DNA of 64,000 nt from CAVQUE01 sp046290435 (GTDB taxonomy: Bacteria; Actinomycetota; Acidimicrobiia; Acidimicrobiales; UBA8592): contig JBKAGO010000049.1 in assembly GCA_046290435.1 (NCBI GenBank), positions 14,288-78,287 of the forward strand, in the 5' to 3' direction. How positions within the stretch are numbered: position 1 is the stretch's first letter; each line of letters starts with the position of its first letter. The notes under the pieces are model-generated. The model did not search any database and had not been told where the DNA came from. It saw only the letters and a program-made list of their open reading frames with translations. The translations under genes were made by a program, and so were the position numbers. Positions 17,142 through 29,016 of the stretch are shown piece after piece.

Positions 17142-17259
17142 CGAGCTCGCGCCAGCCACCACTCTGGGGCGGCACTCCACCGCTACCGCGCGCTCGCAGT
17201 ATCCCCGCGATGGCCGCGGCGGTGCTGAGCGCGAGGACGACACGTCGCAGCAATCTCAC
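17125..17259 (-). CDS. Small single-pass membrane protein (44 aa)
   Basis: Starts at a GTG at 17259, three bases from the tRNA-Ile 3' end, and stops at 17125, 17 bp inside the next gene. Reads as a basic start (MRLLRR), one hydrophobic segment (VVLALSTAAAIAGIL), then GGWRELDVNVD. The final GGWRELD-type tail is a pattern I have seen on short actinobacterial membrane proteins, but no function is known. Too short to be certain that it is translated. Confidence 0.45.
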   Translation of the reverse strand: MRLLRRVVLALSTAAAIAGILRARGSGGVPPQSGGWRELDVNVD

Positions 17260-17261
17260 CG

Positions 17262-17335
<74 letters not shown>

Positions 17336-17352
17336 GAAGCCGCTACACGATA

Positions 17353-18147
17353 TCAGCGGCGCACCGGAGGGCGACGCCGACGCACACGACGCGGCGGCGC
17401 GGGCCGAGCGGTCTCTTCCTCGATCATCGTGATGCGCAGACCGCCGGTCAGATCGCTGATGAGGTTGAACAACAGGCACATCAACACGTTGAACGTGGTT
17501 CCTGCGATGGCGAGCGCCAGACCTGCCAGGGCATAACCCCGGAACACCTGGCCGGCATCGATGGTGAACTCGTCGAGGCTGAACAACTCGATGAACAGGC
17601 TCTCGAGACGATCGATGGTGCCCGACGAGTCGGCGACACCCCAGATCATGAACCCCGCGACCAGCAGGATCACCCACAGGCAGGCATAGAAGAACAGCGA
17701 GATCTTCAGCACCGACCAGGGTTCGACGTGACGGATGACCCGCCGGACACGTCGTGCCTGCAACCGCACCCGACGGCGACGCTCGGCACGCGACATCGGT
17801 CGTGGCTGATACGGCTGGACGGCGGGGGGCTCGTCGAAGACCAACACATCGCCGTGGGCGGGCCCATCCTGGGGCGCGAGCTCGGAACCGAAGCCCAACT
17901 CGTATTCCTCGGGGTCGCCGTCGAAGAGATCGCCGTCGCCGGTATCGGGATACACCGACGCCGACGGCTCGATGACGGCATCGACGATCGCGTCGGGATC
18001 GTCGATGTCGGCGTGTCCGTTCAGCCCGACGGGATCGTCCGGGTACGGCGAGACCGACTCGGCGGCGTCGACCGCATCGGCAGCGGTTTCGGCGTCGGCT
18101 TCGTCGCCGAGGTCGCGGGCGGTCACCGCGTCGGTCTCGTTTCGCAC
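17353..18147 (-). CDS. DUF3566 transmembrane protein downstream of gyrA
   Basis: About 264 residues from a GTG at 18147 (start uncertain; 25 bp overlap with the upstream gene and no clear ribosome site). N-terminal ~120 residues are acidic and Asp/Glu/Ala rich. The C-terminal half is the DUF3566 domain: VIRHVEPWSVLKISLFFYACLWVILLVAGFMIWGVADSSG (first membrane helix), a DRLESLFIELFSLDEFTID external helix, GYALAGLALAIAGTTFNVLMCLLFNLISDLTGGLRITMIEE (second helix). A basic Arg-rich tail ends the protein. Equivalent to mycobacterial Rv0007, linked to cell-wall growth at the poles; role here not shown. Confidence 0.85.
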   Translation of the reverse strand: MRNETDAVTARDLGDEADAETAADAVDAAESVSPYPDDPVGLNGHADIDDPDAIVDAVIEPSASVYPDTGDGDLFDGDPEEYELGFGSELAPQDGPAHGDVLVFDEPPAVQPYQPRPMSRAERRRRVRLQARRVRRVIRHVEPWSVLKISLFFYACLWVILLVAGFMIWGVADSSGTIDRLESLFIELFSLDEFTIDAGQVFRGYALAGLALAIAGTTFNVLMCLLFNLISDLTGGLRITMIEEETARPAPPRRVRRRRPPVRR

Positions 18148-18743
18148 AGGACGAAGTGTACGGGATCGGATACGGGCAGTGGCTGGCACACCCCTGCCGA
18201 GGGCCCCACACCGGCGAGCAGCGGCGCGAACCCGAGCGGCACGTCGACGGCGAGTCCCCGCTCGTGCAGCGACGTTCCCGGCACGGCGACCGGGTACGGG
18301 TTGGTGTGCCGGTTGGCCCACAACGCTTCCTGTTCGGCACGGGTACGCAGGCCCGACACGATCGGGATGCGCATGCCGAGCAGGGCCTCGGCGCGTGCCA
18401 GTGCAGCCCGGAACCCCGGCTGCAGGCCCTGCCACTCGGGGCGGAACAACTCCGCGGCCGCTCCCGCACGCACCCCGGACGATCCCACGATCACCTCCAC
18501 ACGGTCGGTGACCGTCACCGATTCCACGGCCACGTCGTTGGCGGCGGCCACCGGTGCGGCATCGTCAGGATCGACGGCTGCGGCCAGCGCCGTGGCATCG
18601 GCGCCGGCCTGCACCTGTGCGCCCCTTATCGCGCGCGCGCCGAGACCCGCGAGCAACAGGGCCGCAACCGCCACCAACCAACAGATGATCGCCACCAAAA
18701 CCATCGCCTGACCCCGGCTGTCATGCTCGCGCCGTCGCCACAT
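18123..18743 (-). CDS. TadE-like N-terminus fused to M15 D,D-carboxypeptidase-like domain
   Basis: 206 residues. The first ~60 residues are of the TadE/TadG secretion type: SRGQAMVLVAIICWLVAVAALLLAGLGARAIRGAQVQAGADATALAAA, a processed-pilin-like hydrophobic helix followed by ADATALAAA. The rest is a VanY/M15 peptidase: SGLRTRAEQEALW, TSLHERGLAVDV (metal His and Asp) and DPVHFVL (second His). Such enzymes cut D-Ala from peptidoglycan stems or hydrolyse L-Ala-D-Glu bonds outside the membrane. The fusion places a wall hydrolase behind a pilin-type anchor. Encoded between gyrA and the DUF3566 gene. Confidence 0.72.
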   Translation of the reverse strand: MWRRREHDSRGQAMVLVAIICWLVAVAALLLAGLGARAIRGAQVQAGADATALAAAVDPDDAAPVAAANDVAVESVTVTDRVEVIVGSSGVRAGAAAELFRPEWQGLQPGFRAALARAEALLGMRIPIVSGLRTRAEQEALWANRHTNPYPVAVPGTSLHERGLAVDVPLGFAPLLAGVGPSAGVCQPLPVSDPVHFVLCETRPTR

Positions 18744-18848
18744 GGACGGCCTCCTTCCCTCGCTACCTGGCTCGGGGGAAGCGACGGGGAAGGCGTTGGG
18801 GGAAGCGTTGGGGAAGGTGTGCTCGCGGCGGCCCGACCGGCGTACCGA

Positions 18849-21506
<2,658 letters not shown>

Positions 21507-21522
21507 GCCGGGGGAGCTCCTG

Positions 21523-23457
21523 TCAGATGTCGAGGAAACGCACGTCGCGGGCGTTGTTCTGGATGAAGTTCTTGCGGCGTTCGACGTCTTCGCCCATGAG
21601 CACCGAGAACACCTCGTCGACCACGGCGGCCTGCTCGACGGTGACCTGCAACAGGGTCCGTCGTGCCGGATCCATCGTGGTTGCCCACAGCTCTTCGGCG
21701 TCCATCTCGCCCAAGCCCTTCAGCCGACCGAAATCGGCCTTGTGGCGCGGGTTCTCGGCGAGGAATGCCTCTTTGGCGTGGTCGTCTTTGAGGTAGATCT
21801 TCGCCTTGTTGACCTCGGTCGAGTACAGCGGCGGCTGGGCGATGTACACGTGTCCGGCTTCGACCAGCTCGCGCATCTGGCGGAAGAAGAACGTCAACAG
21901 CAATGTGCGGATGTGGCTGCCGTCGACATCGGCATCGGCCAACAGGATGACCTTGTGATAGCGGACCTTGTCGATGTCGAAGTCCTCGCCGAAGTTCGCG
22001 CCGATCGCCGCGATCAGCGCCTGCACCTCGGTGTTGTTGAGCATCTTGTCGATGCGAGCGCGTTCGACGTTGAGGATCTTGCCCCGAATGGGGAGGATGG
22101 CCATGGTCCGGGGATCGCGGGCGTCCTTGGCGGAGCCACCGGCCGAGTTGCCCTCCACGATGTAGAGCTCGGACTCGCGGGGGTCCTTCGACGAGCAGTC
22201 GGTGAGCTTGCCGGGCAGCCCGGCGCCGTCGAGAGCGGACTTGCGGCGGGTGGCGTCGCGGGCGCTGCGGGCCGCGATCCGGGCTTTGGCGGCCTGCAGC
22301 GACTTCTGGACGATGCGCTTGGCCTCGGCGGGGTGCTCCTCGAGCCAGTCCTTGAGGTGTTCGTTGGTGGCCTTCTCGACCAACGACCGCATCGACACGT
22401 TGCCGAGCTTGCCCTTGGTCTGGCCTTCGAACTGCGGGTCGCGAAGGCGCACCGAGATGATCGCGGTGAGGCCCTCACGGATGTCCTCGCCGGCGAGTGC
22501 CTCGTCCTTCTCCTTCAGCTGGCCCTTGTCACGGGCGTAGTTGTTGACGACCCGGGTGAGCGCCGAACGAAAGCCCTGCTCGTGCATGCCGCCTTCGATG
22601 GTGGCGATGCCGTTGGCGAAGCTGTGGATGCCGTCGCTGTTGAAGCCGGTGTTCCACTGGAACGCGACCTCGACCTCGGAATCCTCGTCGGAGGCCTCGA
22701 TGGACCCGACCGCGGCGAACAACGCCTCCTTGGATGCGTTGACGTGCTCGACGAAATCGACGATGCCGCCGTCGTAGCGGTACACCGTCTCGTCGGCGTT
22801 GACGGCGTTGGGCCGCTGGTCGACGAACGCGATCTCGAGACCCTTGTTGAGGAACGCCATCATCTGGAAGCGCTCGAGCAGGGTCGCGGCACGGAAGTCC
22901 ACGCCCTCTTTGAAGATCTCCGCATCGGGCCAGAACCGCACCGTCGTACCGGTGCGCCCGCCGGGGGCCTCGCCGATGGGAGCGAGACGATCCTCGAGCT
23001 GGCCGCCGTCGATGAAACTCATCGCGTAGCGGGTGCCCTCGCGGTCGATCTCGACCTCGACCCTGGTGCTCAACGCGTTGACCACCGAGACACCGACACC
23101 ATGGAGGCCACCGGAGACCTTGTAGCCGTCGCCGCCGAACTTGCCGCCGGCGTGGAGCACCGTGAGCACCACCTCGGCCGCACTCATGTCGGGGAACTGG
23201 TGATGCGACGCCACCGGGATGCCACGGCCGTCGTCACGGACCTCGCAGCCCCCGTCGGCCAACAACGCGACCTCGATACGGGTGCAGTGACCCGCCATGG
23301 CCTCGTCGACGGCATTGTCGACGACCTCGTAGACGAGGTGGTGCAGCCCGGTCGGACCGGTGGAGCCGATGTACATGCCGGGGCGCTTGCGCACCGCCTC
23401 GAGCCCTTCGAGGACCTGGATGTCCTCGGCACCATAGGAGTCAGCAGTCTGCGACAC
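21523..23457 (-). CDS. gyrB: DNA gyrase subunit B
   Basis: 644 residues from the GTG at 23457 (GAAAGGG upstream); longer in-frame starts exist. ATPase (GHKL) domain: LEGLEAVRKRPGMYIGSTG, EVVDNAVDEAMAGHC, DDGRGIPV, GGLHGVGVSVVNAL. TOPRIM domain: EGNSAGGSAKDARDPRTMAILPIRGKILNVE and DADVDGSHIRTLLLTFFFR carry the metal-binding Glu and Asp-x-Asp. Followed by the GyrA-binding tail. Supplies ATP-driven strand passage. Confidence 0.98.
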   Translation of the reverse strand: MSQTADSYGAEDIQVLEGLEAVRKRPGMYIGSTGPTGLHHLVYEVVDNAVDEAMAGHCTRIEVALLADGGCEVRDDGRGIPVASHHQFPDMSAAEVVLTVLHAGGKFGGDGYKVSGGLHGVGVSVVNALSTRVEVEIDREGTRYAMSFIDGGQLEDRLAPIGEAPGGRTGTTVRFWPDAEIFKEGVDFRAATLLERFQMMAFLNKGLEIAFVDQRPNAVNADETVYRYDGGIVDFVEHVNASKEALFAAVGSIEASDEDSEVEVAFQWNTGFNSDGIHSFANGIATIEGGMHEQGFRSALTRVVNNYARDKGQLKEKDEALAGEDIREGLTAIISVRLRDPQFEGQTKGKLGNVSMRSLVEKATNEHLKDWLEEHPAEAKRIVQKSLQAAKARIAARSARDATRRKSALDGAGLPGKLTDCSSKDPRESELYIVEGNSAGGSAKDARDPRTMAILPIRGKILNVERARIDKMLNNTEVQALIAAIGANFGEDFDIDKVRYHKVILLADADVDGSHIRTLLLTFFFRQMRELVEAGHVYIAQPPLYSTEVNKAKIYLKDDHAKEAFLAENPRHKADFGRLKGLGEMDAEELWATTMDPARRTLLQVTVEQAAVVDEVFSVLMGEDVERRKNFIQNNARDVRFLDI

Positions 23458-23581
23458 GCAGTGCCCTTTCACGCGAGAACGAACGTCGATGACGACGGGG
23501 AGATCTGCACCGGTCAGCGCGCAACGCTCGAACACGAAAGCCCTGCACGACCTGGTCGGTTCCACAGATCACGACCATGTG

Positions 23582-23587
23582 ATTGTA
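23582..23587 (-). promoter_or_regulatory. Probable -10 box of the gyrBA transcript
   Basis: TACAAT on the minus strand, 125 bp upstream of the gyrB start in a 165-bp intergenic gap. No convincing -35 hexamer is visible at 17 bp, so only the -10 element is claimed. Confidence 0.4.
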
Positions 23588-23622
23588 CCAGCGGGCACCG
23601 ACAGTGCAGGGACGGATTGGCC

Positions 23623-23961
23623 TCAGCGGCTCTTCGGGACGGCCCGGGCGATCGTCACCCTCAGCCGCTCGACATCGTGGTCGCCACAGAGCTCGGCGAT
23701 GCGACGGCACACCTGCTGTTGACGGAAGCGGATCTCGGTGGTGAACGCCGCGTCGACGGTGGAAACGGTCAGACAACCCTGGTCGATGCGAACCGGTGTC
23801 GTGACCTCGCCGAGGTCCTCGCCGATGATGGCCGGCCAGTGTTCGACCACCCGGATCATGATGACCGCGTGCCCGCCACCGAGGCGGCGGACCACCGCGT
23901 CGAGGCCCCCTGCCAACGCGGCGGGATCACGCTCGGTCGTCGGCAACGGCTCCCAACCCAT
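23623..23961 (-). CDS. DUF721 (DciA-like) protein between recF and gyrB
   Basis: 112 residues from the ATG at 23961, 11 bp after recF. The DUF721 fold is recognisable from VVEHWPAIIGEDLGEVTTPVRIDQGCLTVSTVDAAFTTEIRFRQQQVCRRIAELCG. DciA is the replicative helicase loader or operator in many bacteria that lack DnaC, and it is encoded beside recF in actinobacteria. The N-terminal 30 residues are probably flexible. Confidence 0.85.
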   Translation of the reverse strand: MGWEPLPTTERDPAALAGGLDAVVRRLGGGHAVIMIRVVEHWPAIIGEDLGEVTTPVRIDQGCLTVSTVDAAFTTEIRFRQQQVCRRIAELCGDHDVERLRVTIARAVPKSR

Positions 23962-23972
23962 GGATGACCACG

Positions 23973-25058
23973 CTAGCGCCCGGGCGTCACCGTGCCGGAG
24001 GTGACCGTCCACCATCCGGCATCCGCGGTGACCGGCGCCGTCGACGCCGCGGTGGTCACGAATGTCTGATCGGCCACCAGCAACGACATCAAGGCGTCGA
24101 CCCGGCCGCCGTCGAGCTCGGAGAACACGTCGTCGAGGACGAGCAGGGGGCTGGTCCGACAGATCGCTGCGATCTCGTGGTGGCCGGCGATGCGCAACGC
24201 CAGCGCGAGGGTGCGCTGCTCGCCCTGGGACGCCTGTGTCCGCGCCGGCAGGGACGCCAACGCCACGACGAGTTCGTCGCGATGGGGCCCGACCAGGGTG
24301 ACGCCTCGGCGTACCTCGTCGTTGCGGACCTGGTCGAGTGCGGCCGCGAGCCCGATCGCACGCCACTCGGGCGCATAGACCAGCTCGACGTCGTGGTGGA
24401 CACCGGCCAGGTGGTCGTAGGCCTCGCCCACCCGCGGCGCAAGTCGCGTCACCAGATCGGCGCGTGCGTCGGCCCAGGCCTCGCCCGCAGCGACGAATTT
24501 CGCGTCCCAGACCGCCAGGGTGGCCTCGATGTCGGCGCTCATGCGCCCATGGGCCGACCGCAACAGGGCGTTGCGTTGCTTGAGCACCCGTTCGACCTCG
24601 GCGCGGGTGCGGCCGTGTGACGGATGCAGCTGCACCAACAGGTCGTCGAGGAAATCCCGTCGGAGGCCCGGCCCACCCTTGATCAGCTCGAGATCGTCGG
24701 GGCCGAACACCGTGACCGGCACCAACCCGACCAGGTCCGCCCGTCGCTGCACCCGTTGCTTGTTGACCTGCACACGATTGGGCCGGCCACGGGACAGTTC
24801 CATCTCGATCAGCAACCGCCGATCGTCGACGAGAACCTGTGCCCGCACGACGGCCCGCTCGGCGCCGGCGCGCACCAGCGCGTCGGTGGGCGCACCCCGG
24901 AACGACGCCATCGAGCCGATCAGCGCGATGGCCTCGACCAGATTCGACTTGCCCTGACCGTTTCGGCCACCGATGACCGACCGCCCCGACGCGGGCTGCC
25001 AATCGAGTTCGGTGTAGTTGCGGAAGTCGCTCAACCACAGGTGTTCGAGAACCGCCAC
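23973..25058 (-). CDS. recF: DNA replication/repair protein RecF
   Basis: 361 residues from a GTG at 25058. SMC-like ATPase: LWLSDFRNYTELDW, Walker A GGRNGQGKSNLVEAIALIGS, the FGPDDLELIKGGPGLRRDFLD helix, GPHRDEL, signature ASQGEQRTLALALRIAGH and Walker B PLLVLDDVFSELD. Loads RecA at gaps with RecO and RecR. Sits in the conserved dnaA-dnaN-recF order, 16 bp after dnaN. Confidence 0.97.
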   Translation of the reverse strand: MAVLEHLWLSDFRNYTELDWQPASGRSVIGGRNGQGKSNLVEAIALIGSMASFRGAPTDALVRAGAERAVVRAQVLVDDRRLLIEMELSRGRPNRVQVNKQRVQRRADLVGLVPVTVFGPDDLELIKGGPGLRRDFLDDLLVQLHPSHGRTRAEVERVLKQRNALLRSAHGRMSADIEATLAVWDAKFVAAGEAWADARADLVTRLAPRVGEAYDHLAGVHHDVELVYAPEWRAIGLAAALDQVRNDEVRRGVTLVGPHRDELVVALASLPARTQASQGEQRTLALALRIAGHHEIAAICRTSPLLVLDDVFSELDGGRVDALMSLLVADQTFVTTAASTAPVTADAGWWTVTSGTVTPGR

Positions 25059-25074
25059 GATGGCTACGGCAGCG

Positions 25075-26166
25075 TCAGGAGACGCGTACGGGCATCAGCA
25101 GGTACAGGAACTCCGGATGCTCGGGAGAACGCAGCAGCGCGGGCTTGAGCGCGTCGACGGTCTCGAGGCGCACCGTGTCGCCCGGCGCGACGTCGAGTCC
25201 GACCGCCAGGTAGTCCGCGTTGAATGCCACGTCGAGGTCGGTGCCCTCGTAGGTGGCCTCGACGAACTCACGAGCGTCGCCGACGTCTTGGGTGGTGGCC
25301 TTGAGCTCGAGCCCATCGGCGGTCATGCAGAGCTTGACCGGTGTTGCCTCCTGGGCCAGCAACCGGACCCGCTTGACCGCCTCGTGCAGCGAAGCACGAT
25401 CGACCGTGAGCGAGTTGGGATTCGACTCCGGGATGAGCCCGCGGTAGTTGGGGAAGTCGCCCTCGATGAGGCGGGTGGTCAATCGGGTGCTGCCCACGCT
25501 GAACGACGCATCGCGGTCGCCGAGCACGAGGCTGACCTCGGCGGTCGGATCGATGAGGCGGGTCAACTCCTGCAGCGCCCGCGACGGCACGAGGATGCGC
25601 TGCTCGTCGGCGAGCACGCTGGTGCCGGGGAGATCGCGCACCGACAGACGGTAGGAGTCGGTGGCCACCAAGCGCAGTCCGTCGGGCTCGGCCGCCATCA
25701 ACACTCCGGTGAGGATGGGCCGCGAATCGTCGGAGCTCGCAGCCGGCACCACCTGGCGCAGTGCGGCCTCGAGCGCATCGGCGGCAATGGTGACACCCTC
25801 GCCGGCGACCTCGGGGATCTGGGGGTACTCGTCGGCCGGGATGGTCCGCAACGTGAACGACGACGGCCCCGCCTCGATGTGCACCGAGCCGTCCTCGAGC
25901 TGGATCTCCACTGCGCCGGGCGCCACCACGCGCACGACGTCGGCGAGGAGCTTGGCGGGCACCACGACGACGCCGTCGTCGCTGCCGGAGACCTCGATCG
26001 ACACGGTGATCGTCAGATCGAGGTCGCTGCCGGTGATGACCAGCGCGTCGCCGTCGAGGGCGAGTCGCAGGCCGGCCAGCACCGCGAGGGAACCGCGGGT
26101 GGAGACCGCTCGACCGGCAGTTGTGAGCGCATCGAGCAGCACTTCGCGCTCGCATCGGAACTTCAC
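25075..26166 (-). CDS. dnaN: DNA polymerase III sliding clamp (beta subunit)
   Basis: 363 residues from a GTG at 26166 with GAGGAG nine bases upstream. Three clamp domains are visible: KFRCEREVLLDALTTAGRAVSTRGSLAVLAGLRLALDGDALVITGSDLDLTI (domain 1), ADEYPQIPEV and DSSYRLS-type ATDSYRLSVRDL (domain 2), and the C-terminal EFLYLLMPVRV, which forms the protein-binding pocket. The dimeric ring tethers the polymerase to DNA. Confidence 0.98.
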   Translation of the reverse strand: MKFRCEREVLLDALTTAGRAVSTRGSLAVLAGLRLALDGDALVITGSDLDLTITVSIEVSGSDDGVVVVPAKLLADVVRVVAPGAVEIQLEDGSVHIEAGPSSFTLRTIPADEYPQIPEVAGEGVTIAADALEAALRQVVPAASSDDSRPILTGVLMAAEPDGLRLVATDSYRLSVRDLPGTSVLADEQRILVPSRALQELTRLIDPTAEVSLVLGDRDASFSVGSTRLTTRLIEGDFPNYRGLIPESNPNSLTVDRASLHEAVKRVRLLAQEATPVKLCMTADGLELKATTQDVGDAREFVEATYEGTDLDVAFNADYLAVGLDVAPGDTVRLETVDALKPALLRSPEHPEFLYLLMPVRVS

Positions 26167-26457
26167 GTGGAAAGGCTCCTCGGGGTTGTCCACCGATGGA
26201 CCGGGTGTCGTTGAATGACCCAGTTGTGGCAGTAGGTGTGTGGATGTGTGGGCAACACCCTATTTGCCCAGGTCAGGTGGTGGGTGGAGGGTGTGGAGCA
26301 GCTGTTGACGAACCATGTTGCCCACATGTCGTGGCAAGCGGGCTCGTCGCCGCTCTCGGGGTGGGCTGTGGAGCGTGCCACCGATCACCCACCGCCGTCC
26401 ACTGCTCGTCCCCAATGTCGTCCCCACCCCGCCCCATCGGCACAGGGAGCCGCCTGC
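26167..26457. other. dnaA-dnaN intergenic region with near-consensus DnaA boxes
   Basis: 291 bp without a gene. Contains TTGTCCACC at 26186 (one base from the TTGTCCACA box), TTGCCCACA on the minus strand at 26247-26255 and on the plus strand at 26318-26326. In many actinobacteria this gap belongs to oriC, so it may be part of the origin or may regulate dnaN. Confidence 0.6.
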
Positions 26458-27924
26458 TCAGCCGGCCTTGATGCGCTGGATCAGCTCGGTGACCTGTTCG
26501 TAGATCTGGCGGCGGTCGGCCATCAACGAGCCGATCTTGTCGACTGCGTGGATGACGGTGGTGTGATCGCGTCCGCCGAATTCGCGGGCGATCGCCGGAT
26601 AGCTGAGATCGGTGAGATCACGGAAGACGTACATCGCGATCTGGCGGGCCGTCACCAGTGGCCGGTGACGACGCTGGCCGATGATCTCTTCTCGGGTGAA
26701 GCCGAACATCTCCGACGTCGTGTCCATGATGAGATCCGGCGTGATGGGCCGGGGCTGGCGGACTGCGACGAGATCGTGCAGCACGTCGGTGGCGAGTTCG
26801 ACGGTCAGGGGCTTTTCGTAGAGGTTCGCGAAGGCGCTCACTCTGGTGAGGGCTCCCTCGAGCTCTCGGATGTTGTCGGTGACGTTGCTGGCGATGAACT
26901 CCATGACATCGTCGGGGACCGCCATGGGGCCCGCCTCGGCCTTCTTGCGCAGGATCGCGATGCGGGTCTCGAGATCGGGCGGCTGGATGTCGGTGATCAG
27001 GCCCATCTTGAAGCGGCTCCGCAGCCGATCCTCGAGGGTGGCGATGGCGTCGGGCGGGCGATCCGAGGACAACACGATCTGCTTGTTGGCCTGGTACAGG
27101 GTGTTGAAGGTGTGGAAGAACTCCTCCTGCATTCCCTCCTTGCCGGCCATGAACTGGATGTCGTCGACCAACAACACGTCGATCTCGCGGTACCGCCGCT
27201 TGAACTCGGCACGGGTGTTCGCCCGGATGGCCTCGATGAACTCGCTGAGGAACGTCTCGGTGGAGACGTACAGCGTGCGCGAACCGGCGTAGTTGTCGTT
27301 GACGTAGCTGCCGATGGCCTGGAGCAGGTGGGTCTTGCCGAGCCCGGCGTCACCGTAGATGAACAGTGGGTTGTACGACCGTGAGGGCCGCTCCGCGACC
27401 GACAGGGCCGCGGCGTGTGCGAACCGGTTGGACGTGCCGGTGACGAAACTGTCGAAGGTGTAGCGGTCGTTGACGCTGCCTCCCACCGAAAGGCCGGGAT
27501 GATCGTTCCAGCCGTTGGTGGCGGGCATCGGATCGGTCTCGAGTGCCCAGGGCGCGTGGTTGCCCGCCGGCGAGATGCCGTTGCCGGGATCGACGGGGCT
27601 GAGTGTGAGGTCGATGTCGACGGGGTCGGTGCCGGTGACCGCCAGATGCGCGTGGAGGTCGGCATCGAGGTGGGCGTCGGTGTCGACCTCGATGATCATC
27701 TGCACGGGCCGGTCGGCGATCTCGTCGAGAGCCTGCACCACCATCTGGAAGTACCGGGCCTCGATGCGCTCCTTCACCCACTGACTGGGAACGGTGAGGA
27801 CCAGTTCGTGCTCACCGACCGCGTGCGGCCGGGCCTCTTTGAAGGTCGAGTTCCAGACCCCGTCGGAGACCTGCTCGCGAATCGACTGTGCACAGGTCTC
27901 CCAGAGCTCGGTCGCATTCGTCAA
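26458..27924 (-). CDS. dnaA: Chromosomal replication initiator DnaA
   Basis: 488 residues from a TTG at 27924, chosen because GGAGG stands seven bases upstream and TTG gives LTNATELWETCAQSIREQ, the usual actinobacterial beginning. Domain I to about residue 90, then a Gly/Pro linker (domain II), AAA+ domain III with Walker A YGDAGLGKTHLLQ (about residues 190-201) and Walker B VLLVDDIQFMAGKEGMQEEFFHTFN, and domain IV with GGRDHTTVIHAVDKI, the DnaA-box helix-turn-helix. Opens the origin as an ATP-bound filament. Confidence 0.97.
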   Translation of the reverse strand: MTNATELWETCAQSIREQVSDGVWNSTFKEARPHAVGEHELVLTVPSQWVKERIEARYFQMVVQALDEIADRPVQMIIEVDTDAHLDADLHAHLAVTGTDPVDIDLTLSPVDPGNGISPAGNHAPWALETDPMPATNGWNDHPGLSVGGSVNDRYTFDSFVTGTSNRFAHAAALSVAERPSRSYNPLFIYGDAGLGKTHLLQAIGSYVNDNYAGSRTLYVSTETFLSEFIEAIRANTRAEFKRRYREIDVLLVDDIQFMAGKEGMQEEFFHTFNTLYQANKQIVLSSDRPPDAIATLEDRLRSRFKMGLITDIQPPDLETRIAILRKKAEAGPMAVPDDVMEFIASNVTDNIRELEGALTRVSAFANLYEKPLTVELATDVLHDLVAVRQPRPITPDLIMDTTSEMFGFTREEIIGQRRHRPLVTARQIAMYVFRDLTDLSYPAIAREFGGRDHTTVIHAVDKIGSLMADRRQIYEQVTELIQRIKAG

Positions 27925-28220
27925 TCGTGGTCCTCCAGGATCTGTCCACAACGGCATCCACACGTGTGGACAACCTGCGGGGAAAAGTGGGCGATGCGGG
28001 GGTACGAACAGCGGTCCGCCGGCGGGGCCGGGTCGGCGATCGTTGGTCTCCACCCATGGGCGGAGCAACCTAGCAGCGGCGTCCCCAGGCGACTAGTGGA
28101 TGAGCTGTGGACAACATAATCCCAGGTCAAAGGCGAGTTTTTGTTGGTTATCCCCAGGCTCGGTGCCGAGATCGCGGTGTCCTGGGGATGACGTGTGGAC
28201 AATCGCGTGGGGCGATGACC
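27925..28220. other. Probable replication origin oriC with three perfect DnaA boxes
   Basis: Between dnaA and rpmH. Perfect TTGTCCACA boxes lie on the minus strand at 27965-27973, 28106-28114 and 28194-28202; TTATCCCCA (one mismatch) is at 28148-28156 on the plus strand. Bases ~28111-28150 are distinctly AT richer than the rest, which would suit the unwinding element. Divergent dnaA and rpmH transcription and the reversal of gene strand at this point support an origin here. Boundaries are approximate. Confidence 0.8.
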
Positions 28221-28289
28221 GCCTGTGGAGCACCTCGCCGACAGGGGTCGGTCGCCCGGCGTTGTGGCCGGCGGGTCGTGGCCCTAGCG

Positions 28290-28316
28290 TTGAGGGGTCG
28301 CCCGGCCCGATAGGAT
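28290..28316 (+). promoter_or_regulatory. Candidate housekeeping promoter for rpmH-rnpA-yidD-yidC
   Basis: TTGAGG at 28290-28295 and TAGGAT at 28311-28316, spacer 15, about 207 bp upstream of rpmH. Spacer is short of the usual 17, so the assignment is tentative. The rest of 28221-28522 shows no gene. Confidence 0.4.
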
Positions 28317-28522
28317 CGTGACACTGTGACCGTTCGCGGTCGTCGTCTGTGGTATCGGACGATCCGATCGGGCCGCAGGGGTCTTGTGTGGTCGCCGACC
28401 ACATGCGGCCGACGGAGACGCCGAGCTGCGGCCCGAACTGCCGCTGTGGTCGCGTGTCGTGTGGACGAAGACGAGATGTCGGTGTCGGGACCCCGTGCCG
28501 GAGCCCCCCATAGGGAGAGATC

Positions 28523-28657
28523 GTGAAGCGTACCTACCAACCGAATCGCCGCCGCCGGGCTCGCAAGCACGGCTTCCGTCAGCGGATGTCGACGCGGGCC
28601 GGCCGCAGTATCGTCACCGGCCGCCGCCGTCGCGGAAGGCAGAAGCTGTCGGCCTGA
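28523..28657 (+). CDS. rpmH: 50S ribosomal protein L34
   Basis: 44 residues from a GTG at 28523, AGGGAGAG upstream. Reads KRTYQPNRRRRARKHGFRQRM then STRAGRSIVTGRRRRGRQKLSA, the complete and highly conserved L34. Basic protein of the large subunit. Begins the plus-strand operon away from oriC. Confidence 0.97.
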   Translation: MKRTYQPNRRRRARKHGFRQRMSTRAGRSIVTGRRRRGRQKLSA

Positions 28658-28665
28658 TCGGTGGC

Positions 28666-29016
28666 GTGCGCAGCCGTCGCGAACTCGACGCGCTTCGTGT
28701 CGATGGACTGCGCGCCACTGCAGGACCACTCCGGCTGTCTGCACTCTTCGATGGACCCGATCTTCCCCCCGAATCGCGCCCAAAGTGGCGTATTGCGTTT
28801 TCCATACCACGGTCAGTGGGAAACGCGGTCGTCCGGAATCGGGCGCGGCGCCGACTGCGAGCACGTTTCGCCGAGATCGTCGCCGCCGAGCCCGATCTCC
28901 TGCCACCGGGGTCCTATCTCGTGGCGTGCCGTCGGGCGCCGCGCGACAGTGCAGAGGCGCACCGGTGGCTGATCTCGGCGTCGCGACGCCTCATGGCGCC
29001 ATCGCCCGAGCGATGA
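28666..29016 (+). CDS. rnpA: Ribonuclease P protein component
   Basis: 116 residues from a GTG at 28666, 8 bp after rpmH; a CTG further upstream is a less likely start. Conserved centre KWRIAFSIPRSVGNAVVRNRARRRLRARFAEI includes the RNR motif that contacts RNase P RNA. Stop overlaps the yidD start by 4 bp. Short for the family and lacks the usual aromatic-rich N-terminal strand, but context is decisive. Confidence 0.9.
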   Translation: MRSRRELDALRVDGLRATAGPLRLSALFDGPDLPPESRPKWRIAFSIPRSVGNAVVRNRARRRLRARFAEIVAAEPDLLPPGSYLVACRRAPRDSAEAHRWLISASRRLMAPSPER

